A stretch of 64,000 nt of DNA from Streptococcus hillyeri (GTDB taxonomy: Bacteria; Bacillota; Bacilli; Lactobacillales; Streptococcaceae). Where the stretch lies: the NCBI RefSeq assembly GCF_003686955.1, contig NZ_RCVM01000011.1, positions 1 to 64,000 of the forward strand, in the 5' to 3' direction. The notes beneath the pieces are model-generated. The model had not been told where the DNA came from. It was given only the letters and a program-made list of their open reading frames with translations, and ran no database searches. Of the stretch, positions 53,319 through 64,000 are shown one piece after another (within the stretch, counting starts at the first letter, position 1; every line of letters begins with the position of its first letter). The position numbers and the translations under genes were made by a program.

Positions 53319-55208
53319 CTAATTGGTCGCACTCGTTTCTGCTTCGCTAACAGTTGTATTTTCAGATACGCTTGCTGATTCACTGTGGCTAGCCGTTGTT
53401 TCAGTAAGGGTTGTTGTGGTAATATCTCCCTGGATGTACAGAGCTATATCTCCTTTGCCTTTGACTGAAATCGCTTCTCCATAGTAAGGTTCTTGAGCAA
53501 CAATAACACTACCGCGACTTGGTTTTTTCACCTCAACATAACCGGCTTCAGACTGAGTGTAAAATTTAATCCGTGACTCTGAGATTCCCAAAGTAGTTAA
53601 TATGGTAACTGCTTGATTGTAAGTCAGTGCATTACCAGACTCATCTGTCGTCACATTTGGCATGATAATGTTATCTTTAGTCGCAACCTTAAAAACAATT
53701 TTTGTTGAATCTGTAATCGTATAAGTAGTCCCAGCTTCTGGCGTTTGAGAAATAATTGTTCCTACCTCAAATTCAGTTCCTTCAATATTCTCATAGCTGA
53801 TATTTTCTTCTGCGACATGATAAGTTTCGATTAATTCTTTTTTAGCCTGTTCGTAAGTTTGACCTGTGTAGTTTGGCATTTCAAAACTCTTATGACCTAA
53901 GGAAACGTATAAATCAACTTTAGAGCCTTTTTTGCGGTTTGACCCTGCTGTAGGATTCGTTTTGACCACTCTTCCAGCCTCAATAGAGTCATTATCAATT
54001 TCGTAAACTTTTCCTAGCTTCAGACCAGCATCTTCAAGAGAATGCGTTGCCTCTTCCTGCGTTTGACCAACAATATCAGGAATAGTGACTGAAGGTGGCG
54101 TTGAAAGCGCCAAGTAACCAAAGAGGATACTAAACAACAACAGAACTCCTAAAAAGATTTTAAAGAGTGTTGCGATTGGATGACGTTTTTTCTTGTTTAC
54201 TTTTTGTGAGGCTTGCTCTTGATTTTCCAAGATTTCTGGGGCTGCTTGCCCTATTTCAGGTTCTGGGGTTGGTTTTAATAGCTTATCACGAGGTGTTTTA
54301 GCTGTATTGGTTTCAACTTTAGGTAAGCTAGTTTTCGATTGCATACCGTCATCAAATGTCAAACGGCGCTCTCTTGCTCGACCAGAATCCAGTGCTGAAG
54401 AAAGGTCTCTAATCATTTGATAAGTCGAAACGTAACGATCTGTCAACTTTTTAGCTGTCGCACGCAAAACAACATTTTCCAAAGCCTGTGGCACGGTGTT
54501 ATTTTCTGCTATAATCGACGGCAATGGTTTTTGAAAATGCTGCAGAGCAATCGTTACGGCTGAATCACCATCGTAAGGGATATGTCCGGTCAACATTTCA
54601 AACAGCATAATCCCCATGGCATAAATATCACTTTGAATGGTTGCTTTAGAACCACGCGCCTGTTCAGGTGATAAATAATGCACTGACCCGAGCATTGAAT
54701 TGGTTTGGGTCAAACTGGTTTCAGCAAAGGCCACCGCAATCCCAAAATCCGTCACCTTGGCTCTACCATCTCTAGTCAAAAGCACATTCTGAGGTTTCAA
54801 GTCTCGGTGAATAATCCCTTTTTGGTGAGCTAACGTCATCGCTGACAAGACCTGTCTCATGATGCGAATGACTTCTTCATTTGATAAAGGTCCGTGGTCA
54901 TGAATATATTTCTTCAAATCTGAACCGTCAACATATTCCATAACAAGAAATTGTTGACCATCTTCCTCACCAATGTCACGAATCGCAACAATATTAGGGT
55001 GAGAAAGTTCTGCCATGGCACGCGCTTCACGTTGGAAACGAGCGACAGCAACTTGGTCCGTCTGATAATTAGTCCGAAGCACCTTAATAGCGACTTCCTC
55101 ATTGTCCAAAATCAGGTCATTTGCCAAGTATACATCGGCCATGCCACCACGACCAATAGATTTGAGAATACGATACCGACCAGCAAACAATTTGCCAATC
55201 TGAATCAT
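53319..55208 (-). CDS. stkP: serine/threonine protein kinase StkP with PASTA repeats
   Basis: 629 residues. Kinase domain (about 11-275) with GRGGMADVY, Lys42, HRDLKPQN and DFG; a polar linker; one membrane helix (about 343-367); three extracellular PASTA repeats; a Ser/Thr-rich tail. Senses muropeptide/lipid II and controls septal wall synthesis and division. Pneumococcal StkP has four PASTA repeats; here I count three. Overlaps phpP by 4 nt. Confidence 0.95.
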   Translation of the reverse strand: MIQIGKLFAGRYRILKSIGRGGMADVYLANDLILDNEEVAIKVLRTNYQTDQVAVARFQREARAMAELSHPNIVAIRDIGEEDGQQFLVMEYVDGSDLKKYIHDHGPLSNEEVIRIMRQVLSAMTLAHQKGIIHRDLKPQNVLLTRDGRAKVTDFGIAVAFAETSLTQTNSMLGSVHYLSPEQARGSKATIQSDIYAMGIMLFEMLTGHIPYDGDSAVTIALQHFQKPLPSIIAENNTVPQALENVVLRATAKKLTDRYVSTYQMIRDLSSALDSGRARERRLTFDDGMQSKTSLPKVETNTAKTPRDKLLKPTPEPEIGQAAPEILENQEQASQKVNKKKRHPIATLFKIFLGVLLLFSILFGYLALSTPPSVTIPDIVGQTQEEATHSLEDAGLKLGKVYEIDNDSIEAGRVVKTNPTAGSNRKKGSKVDLYVSLGHKSFEMPNYTGQTYEQAKKELIETYHVAEENISYENIEGTEFEVGTIISQTPEAGTTYTITDSTKIVFKVATKDNIIMPNVTTDESGNALTYNQAVTILTTLGISESRIKFYTQSEAGYVEVKKPSRGSVIVAQEPYYGEAISVKGKGDIALYIQGDITTTTLTETTASHSESASVSENTTVSEAETSATN

Positions 55209-55945
55209 TCCACGTCCTCACTTTCGACCGCAACTAAGGCAACGGTAATATTGTCAAGCCCACCTTCAAAGTTAGCTTGCTCAATAAGCGCCTCGGTCTT
55301 AACATCAAGACTTGTTTCTTCTGAAATGATATCAACAATCATTTGATTAGACACCAAATTGGTTAAACCATCACTATTAATCAGAAGATAGTCTTCCGCT
55401 TCCAAGACTTGTACTGCAACATCAATTTCAAGTGGCGCAGCCTGACCGACAGACTGTGTAATGATATTCTTTTGAGGATGAACAGCAGCCTCTTCTTCTG
55501 TCAATTGCCCTGCTTTTACCAAGGCATTAACCAAGGAGTGATCACTAGTCAAAAGGGTATATTGACCGTCTCGAATAAGTCCAATGCGAGAGTCACCGAC
55601 ATGGGCAAATATCGCCACATTTCCAAGAAAGGCAACAACTTCAACTGTTGTTCCCATCCCCTTGTAATCATCTGTTTGTCCAAGCTCATAGATTTTTTGA
55701 TTTTCAGCTTCAATCGCTTCAAACATCCAGTCGCGAATTTCACTGAGTTCTGTAAACTCAGTATTAACCCAAGAGCGCCCCAAGTCTGTCACTGCCATTT
55801 CACTAGCAATATTTCCTGCACGGTGGCCTCCCATGCCATCTGCAAGGACAATCAGTGTAATATCACTTTTATTTGTGTATTTATTGATAAAATCTTGGTT
55901 ATTGGAACGTTTTAAGCCAATATCCGTTTGTAATGCAATTTTCAT
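55205..55945 (-). CDS. phpP: PP2C-type phosphatase PhpP
   Basis: 246 residues, PPM family: [25 protein letters not shown] [24 protein letters not shown] and GGLDNITV with the metal-binding aspartates. Dephosphorylates StkP and its targets. Coupled with stkP by a 4-nt overlap; this pair is the standard order in streptococci. Confidence 0.96.
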   Translation of the reverse strand: MKIALQTDIGLKRSNNQDFINKYTNKSDITLIVLADGMGGHRAGNIASEMAVTDLGRSWVNTEFTELSEIRDWMFEAIEAENQKIYELGQTDDYKGMGTTVEVVAFLGNVAIFAHVGDSRIGLIRDGQYTLLTSDHSLVNALVKAGQLTEEEAAVHPQKNIITQSVGQAAPLEIDVAVQVLEAEDYLLINSDGLTNLVSNQMIVDIISEETSLDVKTEALIEQANFEGGLDNITVALVAVESEDVE

Positions 55946-55987
55946 AGTTGTATCCGCTGAACGTTGTCAGCTCTTCCTCCTAAGACA

Positions 55988-57310
55988 CTAATCAACTCGA
56001 CGGAATTTCGCAATGAAGAATCCGTCAGTCCAATATTGTTCTGGCGTGATAGTCAAACAGCCATCCACCACAATATCCTTCTGTGCATGTTCTAATGGTA
56101 CCTGCTCAAATTGAGGATGCTGCGCTAAAAATGCTTTGACAACCTCTTGATTTTCTTCAGCTACAATCGTGCAGGTACTATACACCATTATACCACCTTT
56201 ACGCAAGGTTTGACAAACACTTGATAGGATTTCCAGTTGCGTTGCTTGTAGGCTTGTAAAATCCTTGATGTCTTTATTATATTTAATATCTGGTTTACGT
56301 CGAATAAGACCAATCCCTGAACACGGGGCATCAACCAAAATTTTATCAAAGGTTTCTGGTTCAAAATGCTGGTGCACTTGACTAGCATCCATTTTTTGCG
56401 TTTGAATCCTGTCTGAAACACCTAAGCGTTCCGCATTTTCACGTATCAGCTGGAGCTTATGGTCATACAAATCTAAGGCTGTGATGGTTCCAGTTTTGAG
56501 ATAGCTGGCCATGTGAACAGTTTTTCCACCGGGAGCCGCACAGGCATCCAGAACATGATCACCTTCTTGGATATCTAAAATCGGAGCAACTAACTGACTG
56601 GTCTCATCTTGAATGGTAATGGTACCTGATTTGAACCAGTCACTTGCAGCAAAATGACCACTGGCTTTCGTTAGACCAACTGGTGACAACAGTGACTTGT
56701 CCGCACCTGTTTCCTCAGTAATCTCATCCAATTGCGCAACATTCGCTACACGAACACTTGCTTTATTTCGCACAAAAAGACTTTCAAAAATAGCCACTGC
56801 ACGGTCTTCGCCATACTGTTCGATAAGTTTTTTGACCAACCAAACTGGCAGTGAATACTTGATGGAATAACGTTTGTTCACACGCTTAATCGTATCAGGA
56901 TCTGGCAGTGGCTCACTACTTAATTTGCGTAACACTGCATTTACTAGCTTCTCAGCCCCTTTTTTATTACCACGATTTTTGGCAATGGCTACCGCATCAT
57001 TGACGACAGCGTGAGCTGGAATCTTATCGAGGTAAATCAGCTGATATAGGCTAAGCATCAATAAATCATAAACCCAGCTCTGCAATTTATCACGGTCCGC
57101 AATAACGTGTGACAGGTACCACTCTAGGGTTAACTTGCGAGCCACCGTTCCATAGACAATCTCCGTCACCAAGCCTTTGTCCTTTTCAGCCAACTGTGAC
57201 TGAGAAAGCTGCTTGTTCAAAGCTAGGTTAGAATAGGCCCCCTCACGGAAAACCTCTTCTAAGATAAGCAAAGCCTGACCACGCGCTGTTTTTTTCCAAT
57301 CATTCGCCAA
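55988..57310 (-). CDS. rsmB: 16S rRNA (cytosine-967-C5) methyltransferase
   Basis: 440 residues from TTG 57310 ([12 protein letters not shown]), the usual N-terminus; a GTG at 57319 is also in frame. A NusB-like RNA-binding domain (about 1-130) followed by an AdoMet methyltransferase: [18 protein letters not shown] and the catalytic cysteine in YSTCTI. Overlaps the 3' end of fmt by 11 nt or more, with AGGTGATAGC inside fmt as the ribosome site. Confidence 0.93.
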   Translation of the reverse strand: MANDWKKTARGQALLILEEVFREGAYSNLALNKQLSQSQLAEKDKGLVTEIVYGTVARKLTLEWYLSHVIADRDKLQSWVYDLLMLSLYQLIYLDKIPAHAVVNDAVAIAKNRGNKKGAEKLVNAVLRKLSSEPLPDPDTIKRVNKRYSIKYSLPVWLVKKLIEQYGEDRAVAIFESLFVRNKASVRVANVAQLDEITEETGADKSLLSPVGLTKASGHFAASDWFKSGTITIQDETSQLVAPILDIQEGDHVLDACAAPGGKTVHMASYLKTGTITALDLYDHKLQLIRENAERLGVSDRIQTQKMDASQVHQHFEPETFDKILVDAPCSGIGLIRRKPDIKYNKDIKDFTSLQATQLEILSSVCQTLRKGGIMVYSTCTIVAEENQEVVKAFLAQHPQFEQVPLEHAQKDIVVDGCLTITPEQYWTDGFFIAKFRRVD

Positions 57311-58235
57311 AGCTATCACCTACTTCAAGATTTCGTCCAACGCCATTGAGAAAATCTGCAATCGCCATTTTAGGTTTTCCTGCTGGTTGCACAGTTTTCA
57401 AGGAAATAGCCCCTTGACCTGTTGCCACCACCAACTCTTTCTTGGTTTTAAAAATAATCTGTCCTGGCTTGCCATTTCCTTCTGCCAAAGCTGTTTCATA
57501 GACTTTGAAACGTTGCCCATCCAAGTAAGTGTGCGCCACTGGCCATGGATACATACCACGCACCTGATTGAAGACCTCACGATCTGATTTAGTCCAGTCA
57601 ATACGCTCTTGTTCTGGGCTGATATTTGGGGAGAAGGTTGCTTGGCTATGGTCTTGAGGTTCTGGTTTAATGTCTCCAGCAATATAACCAGGTAAGGTTT
57701 CTAAAAGCAAATCACGACCAACAATAGCCAATTTCTCAAACATGGTACCAACATTATCTTCGTCCAAAATTGGCGTACTAGCCTTGGAAACCATATCTCC
57801 AGCATCCATTTCCTTAACCATTTCCATAATGGTTACCCCAGCTTCTGCCTCACCATTCATAATGGCATAATGAATTGGCGCACCACCACGGTATTTTGGC
57901 AACAATGAGGCATGCACATTAACAGCAAAGCCAACGCTATCCAAGAGTTTGGTTGGTAAAAATTGTCCGAAAGCTGCTGTCACAATTCCATCTGCACCTA
58001 AAGTCATCAGCTCTGCCATTTCTTCAGAACCTGATAATTTTTCTGGCTGATAAACCTTGAGATTGTGAGCCAGTGCCACTTCCTTAACAGGTGTCATTTT
58101 AATTTCTTTTTTACGTCCGACTGCGCGATCTGGCTGAGTTACGACTGCTAAAATGTCGTAACGACCATCCGCCAAAAGTCCCTTGAGAACTGTTGCCGAA
58201 AATTCAGGAGTCCCCATAAATAGTAATTTTGTCAT
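57300..58235 (-). CDS. fmt: methionyl-tRNA formyltransferase
   Basis: 311 residues. Formyl-transfer domain with [26 protein letters not shown] and the catalytic Asn-His-Asp set, then the C-terminal oligonucleotide-binding domain from about 206. Adds the formyl group to initiator Met-tRNA. Follows priA through the YdcF gene; AAAGGAATATCAC precedes ATG. Confidence 0.96.
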   Translation of the reverse strand: MTKLLFMGTPEFSATVLKGLLADGRYDILAVVTQPDRAVGRKKEIKMTPVKEVALAHNLKVYQPEKLSGSEEMAELMTLGADGIVTAAFGQFLPTKLLDSVGFAVNVHASLLPKYRGGAPIHYAIMNGEAEAGVTIMEMVKEMDAGDMVSKASTPILDEDNVGTMFEKLAIVGRDLLLETLPGYIAGDIKPEPQDHSQATFSPNISPEQERIDWTKSDREVFNQVRGMYPWPVAHTYLDGQRFKVYETALAEGNGKPGQIIFKTKKELVVATGQGAISLKTVQPAGKPKMAIADFLNGVGRNLEVGDSFGE

Positions 58236-58272
58236 GTGATATTCCTTTCACTGCTCTTAATCTATATCTATC

Positions 58273-58944
58273 TTAACATGATTTGTCTAAGATAGGAAAA
58301 GTAATGGCTTCATTCTCTAAAGGTAGGATATCTCCTTTTTCACCATAGTATTTAATTCGTAAGTATTCTCCCCATACCCTTGAACGCCCTATCCCCGTCT
58401 CCATCCAATTGTAGCGACTGATTGGAGTTCCCTTATATGCTGCATCAAAGGTATAGGGAATGTATTCAATCTCATTAGGGATGTTCCTAACCAAGGTTCG
58501 CCACTGACGTCCGGTGGCGTGACTTTTACAGATAAACATGACACGATCAACCGTAGAAAAATCAAAAACCTCTTTGGCACAAGTCACATTTTCCAAGGTA
58601 TTGGTCGATTTTTTCTCTGCAACAATACAATCTTTAGGAATACCAGCTTCAAAAAGAAAAGCCATAATAACATCCGCTTCTGTCTGTCCTTCAAAATGCC
58701 AATCAGGATGTGGCGTGCCCGTCAAACTACGTCCACCGGTTACAAGAATCTTATCAACATAACCTTTTTGATAGGCTTCAATAGCCTTTTCCCAATGACC
58801 AGGGTGAGTCCCTGAAAAGATAAAAAGAACATCACATTTTTGGGGTGAAACTTCCTCACCAAATGTTACTTGTGTTAAAAAATCAATTTCTTCCTGTGTC
58901 AATTGACTAGGAACATCAGGAGTCTTAGATATCATTGGCTTCAT
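58273..58944 (-). CDS. YdcF-family (DUF218) protein
   Basis: 223 residues, soluble. The DUF218 core starts at CDVLFIFSGTHPG, with VTGGRSLTGTPHPDWHFEGQTEA and ICKSHATGRQ. Such proteins bind AdoMet or act on envelope precursors in various bacteria; the exact function is unknown. AAAGGACTGTA precedes ATG. It sits between priA and fmt, where most streptococci have none or the same extra gene; 37-nt and 24-nt gaps suggest co-transcription. Confidence 0.78.
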   Translation of the reverse strand: MKPMISKTPDVPSQLTQEEIDFLTQVTFGEEVSPQKCDVLFIFSGTHPGHWEKAIEAYQKGYVDKILVTGGRSLTGTPHPDWHFEGQTEADVIMAFLFEAGIPKDCIVAEKKSTNTLENVTCAKEVFDFSTVDRVMFICKSHATGRQWRTLVRNIPNEIEYIPYTFDAAYKGTPISRYNWMETGIGRSRVWGEYLRIKYYGEKGDILPLENEAITFPILDKSC

Positions 58945-58968
58945 TACAGTCCTTTCATTGCTAACATC

Positions 58969-61353
58969 TTACATCATATTCTGTGGTTCATGGTCAATGG
59001 CTAGTCTCAAATCTTTATTATTCGGTTCTTGTGTCCAATCCAAAATATCATTTAGAACAGCTTCAAGATTGTCCTCAAAGCGATATTTGATAATGATTTG
59101 ATAATGGTATAAATTATGAGTTCTAGCGATTGGCTTAGGTGTTGGTCCTAAAATTTTGACTTTTTCTGATAAATAGCTGCGCAGCTTTTCCATGACTTGA
59201 TAGCTCTTATTAATAAGTAAGGTTTCATCTCTGTGGGATAAGGTCAAACCAACCGTGTAATAGTAAGGCGGGTAGGATAGCTGTCTGCGAATGTTCATTT
59301 CATAGTGGTAAAAGCCCTCATAATCTTGATTTTTGGCAAATTGAATGGCGTAATGATCTGGGTTGTAGGTCTGAATGACTACCTCACCAGCCTTTTCTGC
59401 ACGCCCTGCTCGCCCTGCAACTTGTGTCAATAACTGAAATGTTCGCTCAGCAGCACGAAAGTCTGGTAAATTGAGTGAGGTATCTGCATTAAGCACACCC
59501 ACTAGAGTTACATTAGGAAAATCCAGCCCTTTTGCAATCATCTGAGTCCCAAGCAAAATATCTGCTCCGCCATTTCCAAAAGTCTCTAAAATCTTTTCAT
59601 GAGCCCCTTTTTGACGAGTCGTATCAACATCCATTCGTAAAATTTTAGCCTCGGGTAACAACTCTGATAACTCGTCATAGGCTTTCTGAGTCCCCGTTCC
59701 GTAATAACGAATACTCCTGCTCTGACAATTTGGACAGACGTTAGGAATAGCTGCTTGATGCCCACAATAATGACAGTTCATCGTCCTAGTATCCATGTGT
59801 AAGGTCAACGAAATATCGCAATTAGGACATTCATCAACGTAGCCACAATCTCGGCACATGATAAAAGATGAGTAGCCTCTGCGATTAAGCATCAAGACAA
59901 CCTGTTCTTTCTTGGCAAGACGCTCCCGAATCTTATCCAGTAAAAGAGGCGTAAAATTACCAGCCTCCTGCTGACCGATAACATCTCTAAAATCAACAAT
60001 CCGTACCGTAGGAATTGTCGCTAAAGGATTAGCACGTTGAGTCAATTGTAAAAACTCATAGACACTTTTGCTGGCTCTGGCTCGACTTTCGATGGAAGGG
60101 GTCGCCGATCCCAAAACGAGGACCGACTGATGGAACTTAGCACGAAGCAGGGCCACATCACGAGCATGGTAACGAGGATTAGACTCTTGCTTATAAGTTG
60201 TTTCATGCTCCTCGTCGATAATGATTGCCCCAATATTTTCTAATGGAGCAAAAATGGCAGAGCGAGCACCAACAACCACCTTAGCTTTCCCAGACTTAAT
60301 CTTGCGCCACTCATCAAATTTTTCACCGTCAGACAATCCCGAGTGCATAATGGCAACCTGTTTTCCAAAGCGTGAAATAAAGCGCTGCGTCATTTGAGGT
60401 GTTAATGATATCTCTGGTACTAGAACAATAGCCGTTTTTCCTAATTTTAATACCTTATCAATAATGTGAAGGTAAACTTCTGTCTTACCCGAACCTGTAA
60501 TTCCTTGTAACAAAAATGGCTTGCTCTCTTGACCAATTTTTTCAGTCACACTATCAACCACATTTTGCTGCTGGGCATTGAGAGTAAGAAAAACAGTTTC
60601 CTCTACACGCTCAAAATACTCGTCTGAGCGATTTTGTTCTACTTCATAGATTTCTATCAAACCATGCTCAATAAAGTATTTGACAATAGAAGCTGAAAAA
60701 GCTTTATTCAGCTCTGCTATTTTACCATCCTGAGCATTTTCTAATAAGTAATCTTGTAATTCCAAACGTCTTTTAGCGCGATTTCCCAAATCTGCTTGAG
60801 AAAGTTTCTCTCGATTAACTCTATAAAAACGTTCGGTTTTGATGTTTTTACGGTCTTTAGCCAGATAATCAACTTGAATATGCCCCAAATTGACTAAACG
60901 GGCCACCCTATTTTCTAACGATTTCTCTAACTCATTTGCCGAAAAACTCGCCTTATCCCCAAAAATATCCCGACGGTCGTCCTCAGAAAGCGTTTCTAAA
61001 GCTATTAACCGCTTATCATACTGGCTATTTAAAAGATTAGGGAGCATCGTTTTCAAAATCGAAATCTTATAAGAAAATACCGTCTGCCTCATGGCATCAG
61101 CCAGCTCCAATTGCTCTTGATTAAGAACAGGTTCAAAATCTAAGACATCAACGATCTCTTTTAACTCAGTATCAGAATCCTCTAGAAAACCAACAACAAA
61201 GCCCTGAAGAAGCCTGTTTCCTTTACCAAAAGGAACATGCACCCTAGATCCCAAAGCAATGACATCCACCAGATGAGTAGGAACTTCATATGAAAAAGGT
61301 TTATCGGTCTGCAGCAGAGGCACATCGACAATAATCTGAGCTATTTTTGTCAT
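58969..61353 (-). CDS. priA: primosomal replication helicase PriA
   Basis: 794 residues. An N-terminal 3' DNA-binding domain, helicase with GITGSGKTEVY and DEEH, the two four-cysteine zinc sites (CRDCG ... CPNC ... CHYCG ... CPNC), and motifs V/VI (QMIAKGLDFPNVTLV, QVAGRAGR). Restarts stalled replication forks. First gene of the priA-ydcF-fmt-rsmB-phpP-stkP run. Confidence 0.96.
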   Translation of the reverse strand: MTKIAQIIVDVPLLQTDKPFSYEVPTHLVDVIALGSRVHVPFGKGNRLLQGFVVGFLEDSDTELKEIVDVLDFEPVLNQEQLELADAMRQTVFSYKISILKTMLPNLLNSQYDKRLIALETLSEDDRRDIFGDKASFSANELEKSLENRVARLVNLGHIQVDYLAKDRKNIKTERFYRVNREKLSQADLGNRAKRRLELQDYLLENAQDGKIAELNKAFSASIVKYFIEHGLIEIYEVEQNRSDEYFERVEETVFLTLNAQQQNVVDSVTEKIGQESKPFLLQGITGSGKTEVYLHIIDKVLKLGKTAIVLVPEISLTPQMTQRFISRFGKQVAIMHSGLSDGEKFDEWRKIKSGKAKVVVGARSAIFAPLENIGAIIIDEEHETTYKQESNPRYHARDVALLRAKFHQSVLVLGSATPSIESRARASKSVYEFLQLTQRANPLATIPTVRIVDFRDVIGQQEAGNFTPLLLDKIRERLAKKEQVVLMLNRRGYSSFIMCRDCGYVDECPNCDISLTLHMDTRTMNCHYCGHQAAIPNVCPNCQSRSIRYYGTGTQKAYDELSELLPEAKILRMDVDTTRQKGAHEKILETFGNGGADILLGTQMIAKGLDFPNVTLVGVLNADTSLNLPDFRAAERTFQLLTQVAGRAGRAEKAGEVVIQTYNPDHYAIQFAKNQDYEGFYHYEMNIRRQLSYPPYYYTVGLTLSHRDETLLINKSYQVMEKLRSYLSEKVKILGPTPKPIARTHNLYHYQIIIKYRFEDNLEAVLNDILDWTQEPNNKDLRLAIDHEPQNMM

Positions 61354-61435
61354 AAGATTTCCTTTCTTAATTGTTACGCCAAGTTAAAATCAATTAGTTT
61401 TTATTTAGTATTTTTGTTAGCACTTCTCCTAATGT

Positions 61436-61930
61436 GGTGTGGGGCGCTCAAAAGGTCTAGGAAACCTTTTGAGGTGGGGAATAAGGCGAACGAAGTTCGT
61501 CTCAATCGTTAAGGTCTGGGAGGCCTTTTGAGGTGGGAAATGAAGCTGACGAAGTCAGTGTCAGAACCTCCTCTCCTACAGAGTTCCATTCCTTCTTGGC
61601 AAGCCTAGGTCTCCTTCGCTCCTAGGTTTCTAAGCTCAGGCTGAAACTGTCCACTGGAGAATTTCACCCCCACGAGGTTGGGACATAAATATCTCAACCT
61701 TCTATTTTTAATAGTAATAACAGATTGACGCAGTGGTTGATTGGAGGTCTGCAACTGGACACTTCTTCATTTTCAAGTGTCCACCTAAAATAGTCCACTG
61801 GACTATTTTACTACCACGCAATCGTTAGCGGCCATCCTAATCAACTGTGCGGAGGTGGGACGACGAAGTCAATTTCTTCGAAATCATGACTTCTGTCCCA
61901 CTCTCTATCACCACTGCGGAAAGTGCTAGT
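61436..61930. repeat. intergenic hairpin-mosaic repeat, copy C
   Basis: A third large block. The first part has CTCAAAAGGT/ACCTTTTGAG, GGCGAAC-GAA-GTTCGTC, CTGAC-GAA-GTCAG (61546-61558) and a decayed TGAAACTGTCC hairpin. The second part (61674-61838) is the inverted copy of 43783-43946. It closes with a GTGGGAC/GTCCCAC hairpin (about 61855-61903). Region 61931-62184 beyond it holds nothing I recognise. Confidence 0.88.
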
Positions 61931-62184
61931 TGTGGCGACTTCGTCGCTCGTAATGATTGCAGAAAATACCAGCAATAAGTATTATAAAATAACCATACGC
62001 TAAAGGGGAATTCATTGTGACTAAGACAATTTATCTTAAACGAGTTTACTATTTTAAAGCTAAAACACTATATCTTTAAGTCTCGGCAAAAAACTTGGTT
62101 TTTATCTCTTATACGTTTCCAAAACAAAAACTATCTGAATTGGACAACTTCTTGATATAAAGGAAAAATCCAAGATAGTATATC

Positions 62185-62502
62185 TTAGATTTTTTCTCCT
62201 TCTTCTTCTTTTTCTTTAGCAATTTGCTCTTTAATTTTACGTTCTTCTTCTTCTTTTGCCAGACGCTCTGCTTCGATACGAGCAAGAACTTGAGCACGTT
62301 TTGCCTCAGGATCTGGGTGGATAGTCACGTTTCCTGATTCAATTTCTTCTAAGGCACGTAGAGTGTTTTTAACAGACTTAAATCCTTGAGTAGGATTTGC
62401 ACCAGCTTCCAATTCGTGCGCACGCTTTGCCTGTAAAATACAAAGTGAGTATTTTGAAGGCACCTTATCCAATAATTTGTCAATTGACGGTTTTAACATC
62501 AT
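62185..62502 (-). CDS. rpoZ: RNA polymerase omega subunit
   Basis: 105 residues: [20 protein letters not shown] and the AKRAHEL/ALEEI segments are those of omega. The last ~30 residues are a charged Glu/Lys-rich helix typical of streptococcal versions. 16 nt after gmk. Confidence 0.93.
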   Translation of the reverse strand: MMLKPSIDKLLDKVPSKYSLCILQAKRAHELEAGANPTQGFKSVKNTLRALEEIESGNVTIHPDPEAKRAQVLARIEAERLAKEEEERKIKEQIAKEKEEEGEKI

Positions 62503-62518
62503 AATCGTAGTCTCTTTT

Positions 62519-63175
<657 letters not shown>

Positions 63176-63259
63176 TCACAAATCTGCAACAAAAACATTC
63201 ATATTAGTTCCTATTATTGTAGCAAAATCGTGACTATTTTTCAAGAAGAGAACCGCTAA

Positions 63260-63284
63260 AAAACAAAAAGCCTTTCGGCTTCCT
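63260..63284 (-). terminator. terminator of rny
   Basis: GAAGCC/GGCTTT stem followed by TTTTGTTTTTT on the minus strand. Confidence 0.8.
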
Positions 63285-63286
63285 GT

Positions 63287-64000
63287 CTATTTAGCATAGT
63301 CAACTGCACGTAATTCACGAATGACAGTAACTTTAATATTTCCTGGATAGTTAAGGTTATCTTCAATTTTTTGACGAACCTTATGTGCCATAATGGTAAC
63401 TTGGTCATCCTTGATTTTCTTAGGTTGTACCATGATACGAATTTCACGTCCTGCTTGAAGGGCGTATGCTTGTTGCACACCATCAAAGCCTGTCGCAATT
63501 TCTTCCAAGTCACGAAGACGTTTGATGTAATTTTCCATTGATTCGTTACGTGCACCTGGACGAGCTGAACTAAGAGCATCAGCCGCCGCTACAATAACAG
63601 CAATAACTGATTCTGGTTCGACATCGCCGTGGTGACTTGCAATAGTATTGATAACAACTGGGTGCTCCTTGTATTTACGAGCAAACTCCGTTCCGATTTC
63701 AACATGGCTTCCATCAACTTCGCGGTCAATGGCTTTACCCATATCATGTAAGAAACCTGCACGACGGGCTAAAGCAACATTCTCACCGAGTTCACCAGCC
63801 AAAATACCTGCTAGTTTACCAACTTCGACTGAGTGGCGCAGTACATTTTGACCATAAGAAGTGCGGAACTGTAAACGTCCCATAATCTTAATCAAATCTG
63901 GGTGTAGGTTTGGAGCACCAATTTCATAAGCAGCCGCCTCACCATACTCACGGATACGGTTATCAAGCTCATTGCGGTTTTTCTCAACCAACTCTTCGAT
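63287..64000 (-). CDS. rny: ribonuclease Y, 3' part cut by the window edge
   Basis: About 238 C-terminal residues; the frame continues past 64000, so no start is given. HD domain with [21 protein letters not shown] (catalytic HD), [13 protein letters not shown] and [13 protein letters not shown]; the N-terminal anchor and KH domain are outside. RNase Y starts mRNA decay at the membrane. Confidence 0.95.
   Translation of the reverse strand: MEELVEKNRNELDNRIREYGEAAAYEIGAPNLHPDLIKIMGRLQFRTSYGQNVLRHSVEVGKLAGILAGELGENVALARRAGFLHDMGKAIDREVDGSHVEIGTEFARKYKEHPVVINTIASHHGDVEPESVIAVIVAAADALSSARPGARNESMENYIKRLRDLEEIATGFDGVQQAYALQAGREIRIMVQPKKIKDDQVTIMAHKVRQKIEDNLNYPGNIKVTVIRELRAVDYAK

Overview
The window is chromosomal DNA of a low-GC member of the Firmicutes, almost certainly Streptococcus. 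Gene content and order point there: HAD-gyrB-ezrA beside rodA; a chorismate mutase / flavodoxin / pde2 / rpmE2 block; comFA-comFC next to yigZ and cysK; and rny-gmk-rpoZ-priA-fmt-rsmB-phpP-stkP followed by liaFSR. I cannot fix the species. Most of the window is core genome, largely on the minus strand.

Layout. 1-3.7 kb: tRNA-Thr, two small conserved genes, a GNAT enzyme, DUF3397, tpiA and an RsuA-type pseudouridine synthase. 3.8-8.4 kb: a second RsuA paralogue and a secreted amidase with seven GBS-Bsp-like repeats, then a DUF1694 gene. 8.5-15.4 kb: ezrA, gyrB, HAD protein and rodA, with an intact ISAs1-family element (12914-14181, 9-bp target duplication) inserted in a long hairpin between HAD and rodA. 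15.5-20.2 kb: a fluoride-type CLC, chorismate mutase, a canonical CLC, flavodoxin and adenosine deaminase. 20.4-23.0 kb: yghU-like, GNAT, pde2-like and rpmE2.

22986-34094 is an 11.1-kb satellite island resembling a phage-inducible chromosomal island, inserted in the last codons of rpmE2 and flanked by 26-bp direct repeats. It carries a tyrosine integrase, a 31-residue Fst-like type I toxin with an apparent antisense RNA, divergent repressor/Cro genes around three 17-bp operators, a string of small genes, a primase-helicase followed by an iteron-type origin, a second small tyrosine recombinase, a gene-free G-rich stretch, and a self-inhibited Fic protein at its right end. No structural phage genes, terminase or relaxase were recognised.

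34.1-42.5 kb: an ABC-F ATPase behind a leader with a three-codon upstream ORF and a terminator (an attenuator-like layout), two small/GNAT genes, obgE, a DUF4044 gene, pepS, asnA and a two-domain MmcQ/YjbR + EVE-like protein. 42.6-50.3 kb: tRNA-Arg, rplS, hpf, the comF operon behind a com-box, yigZ, cysK, an S1-domain protein and a HAD-cyclophilin fusion. 50.4-64 kb: the LiaFSR envelope-stress system, the StkP/PhpP signalling pair, rsmB, fmt, a YdcF-family gene, priA, rpoZ, gmk and the 3' part of rny, cut by the window edge.

Three long intergenic gaps (43.3-43.96, 52.75-53.1, 61.4-61.9 kb) and two short ones hold a mosaic repeat family made of small hairpins whose stems differ between copies by compensating changes while loop cores stay constant. 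I do not recognise this family. It and the island are the most interesting parts of the window.
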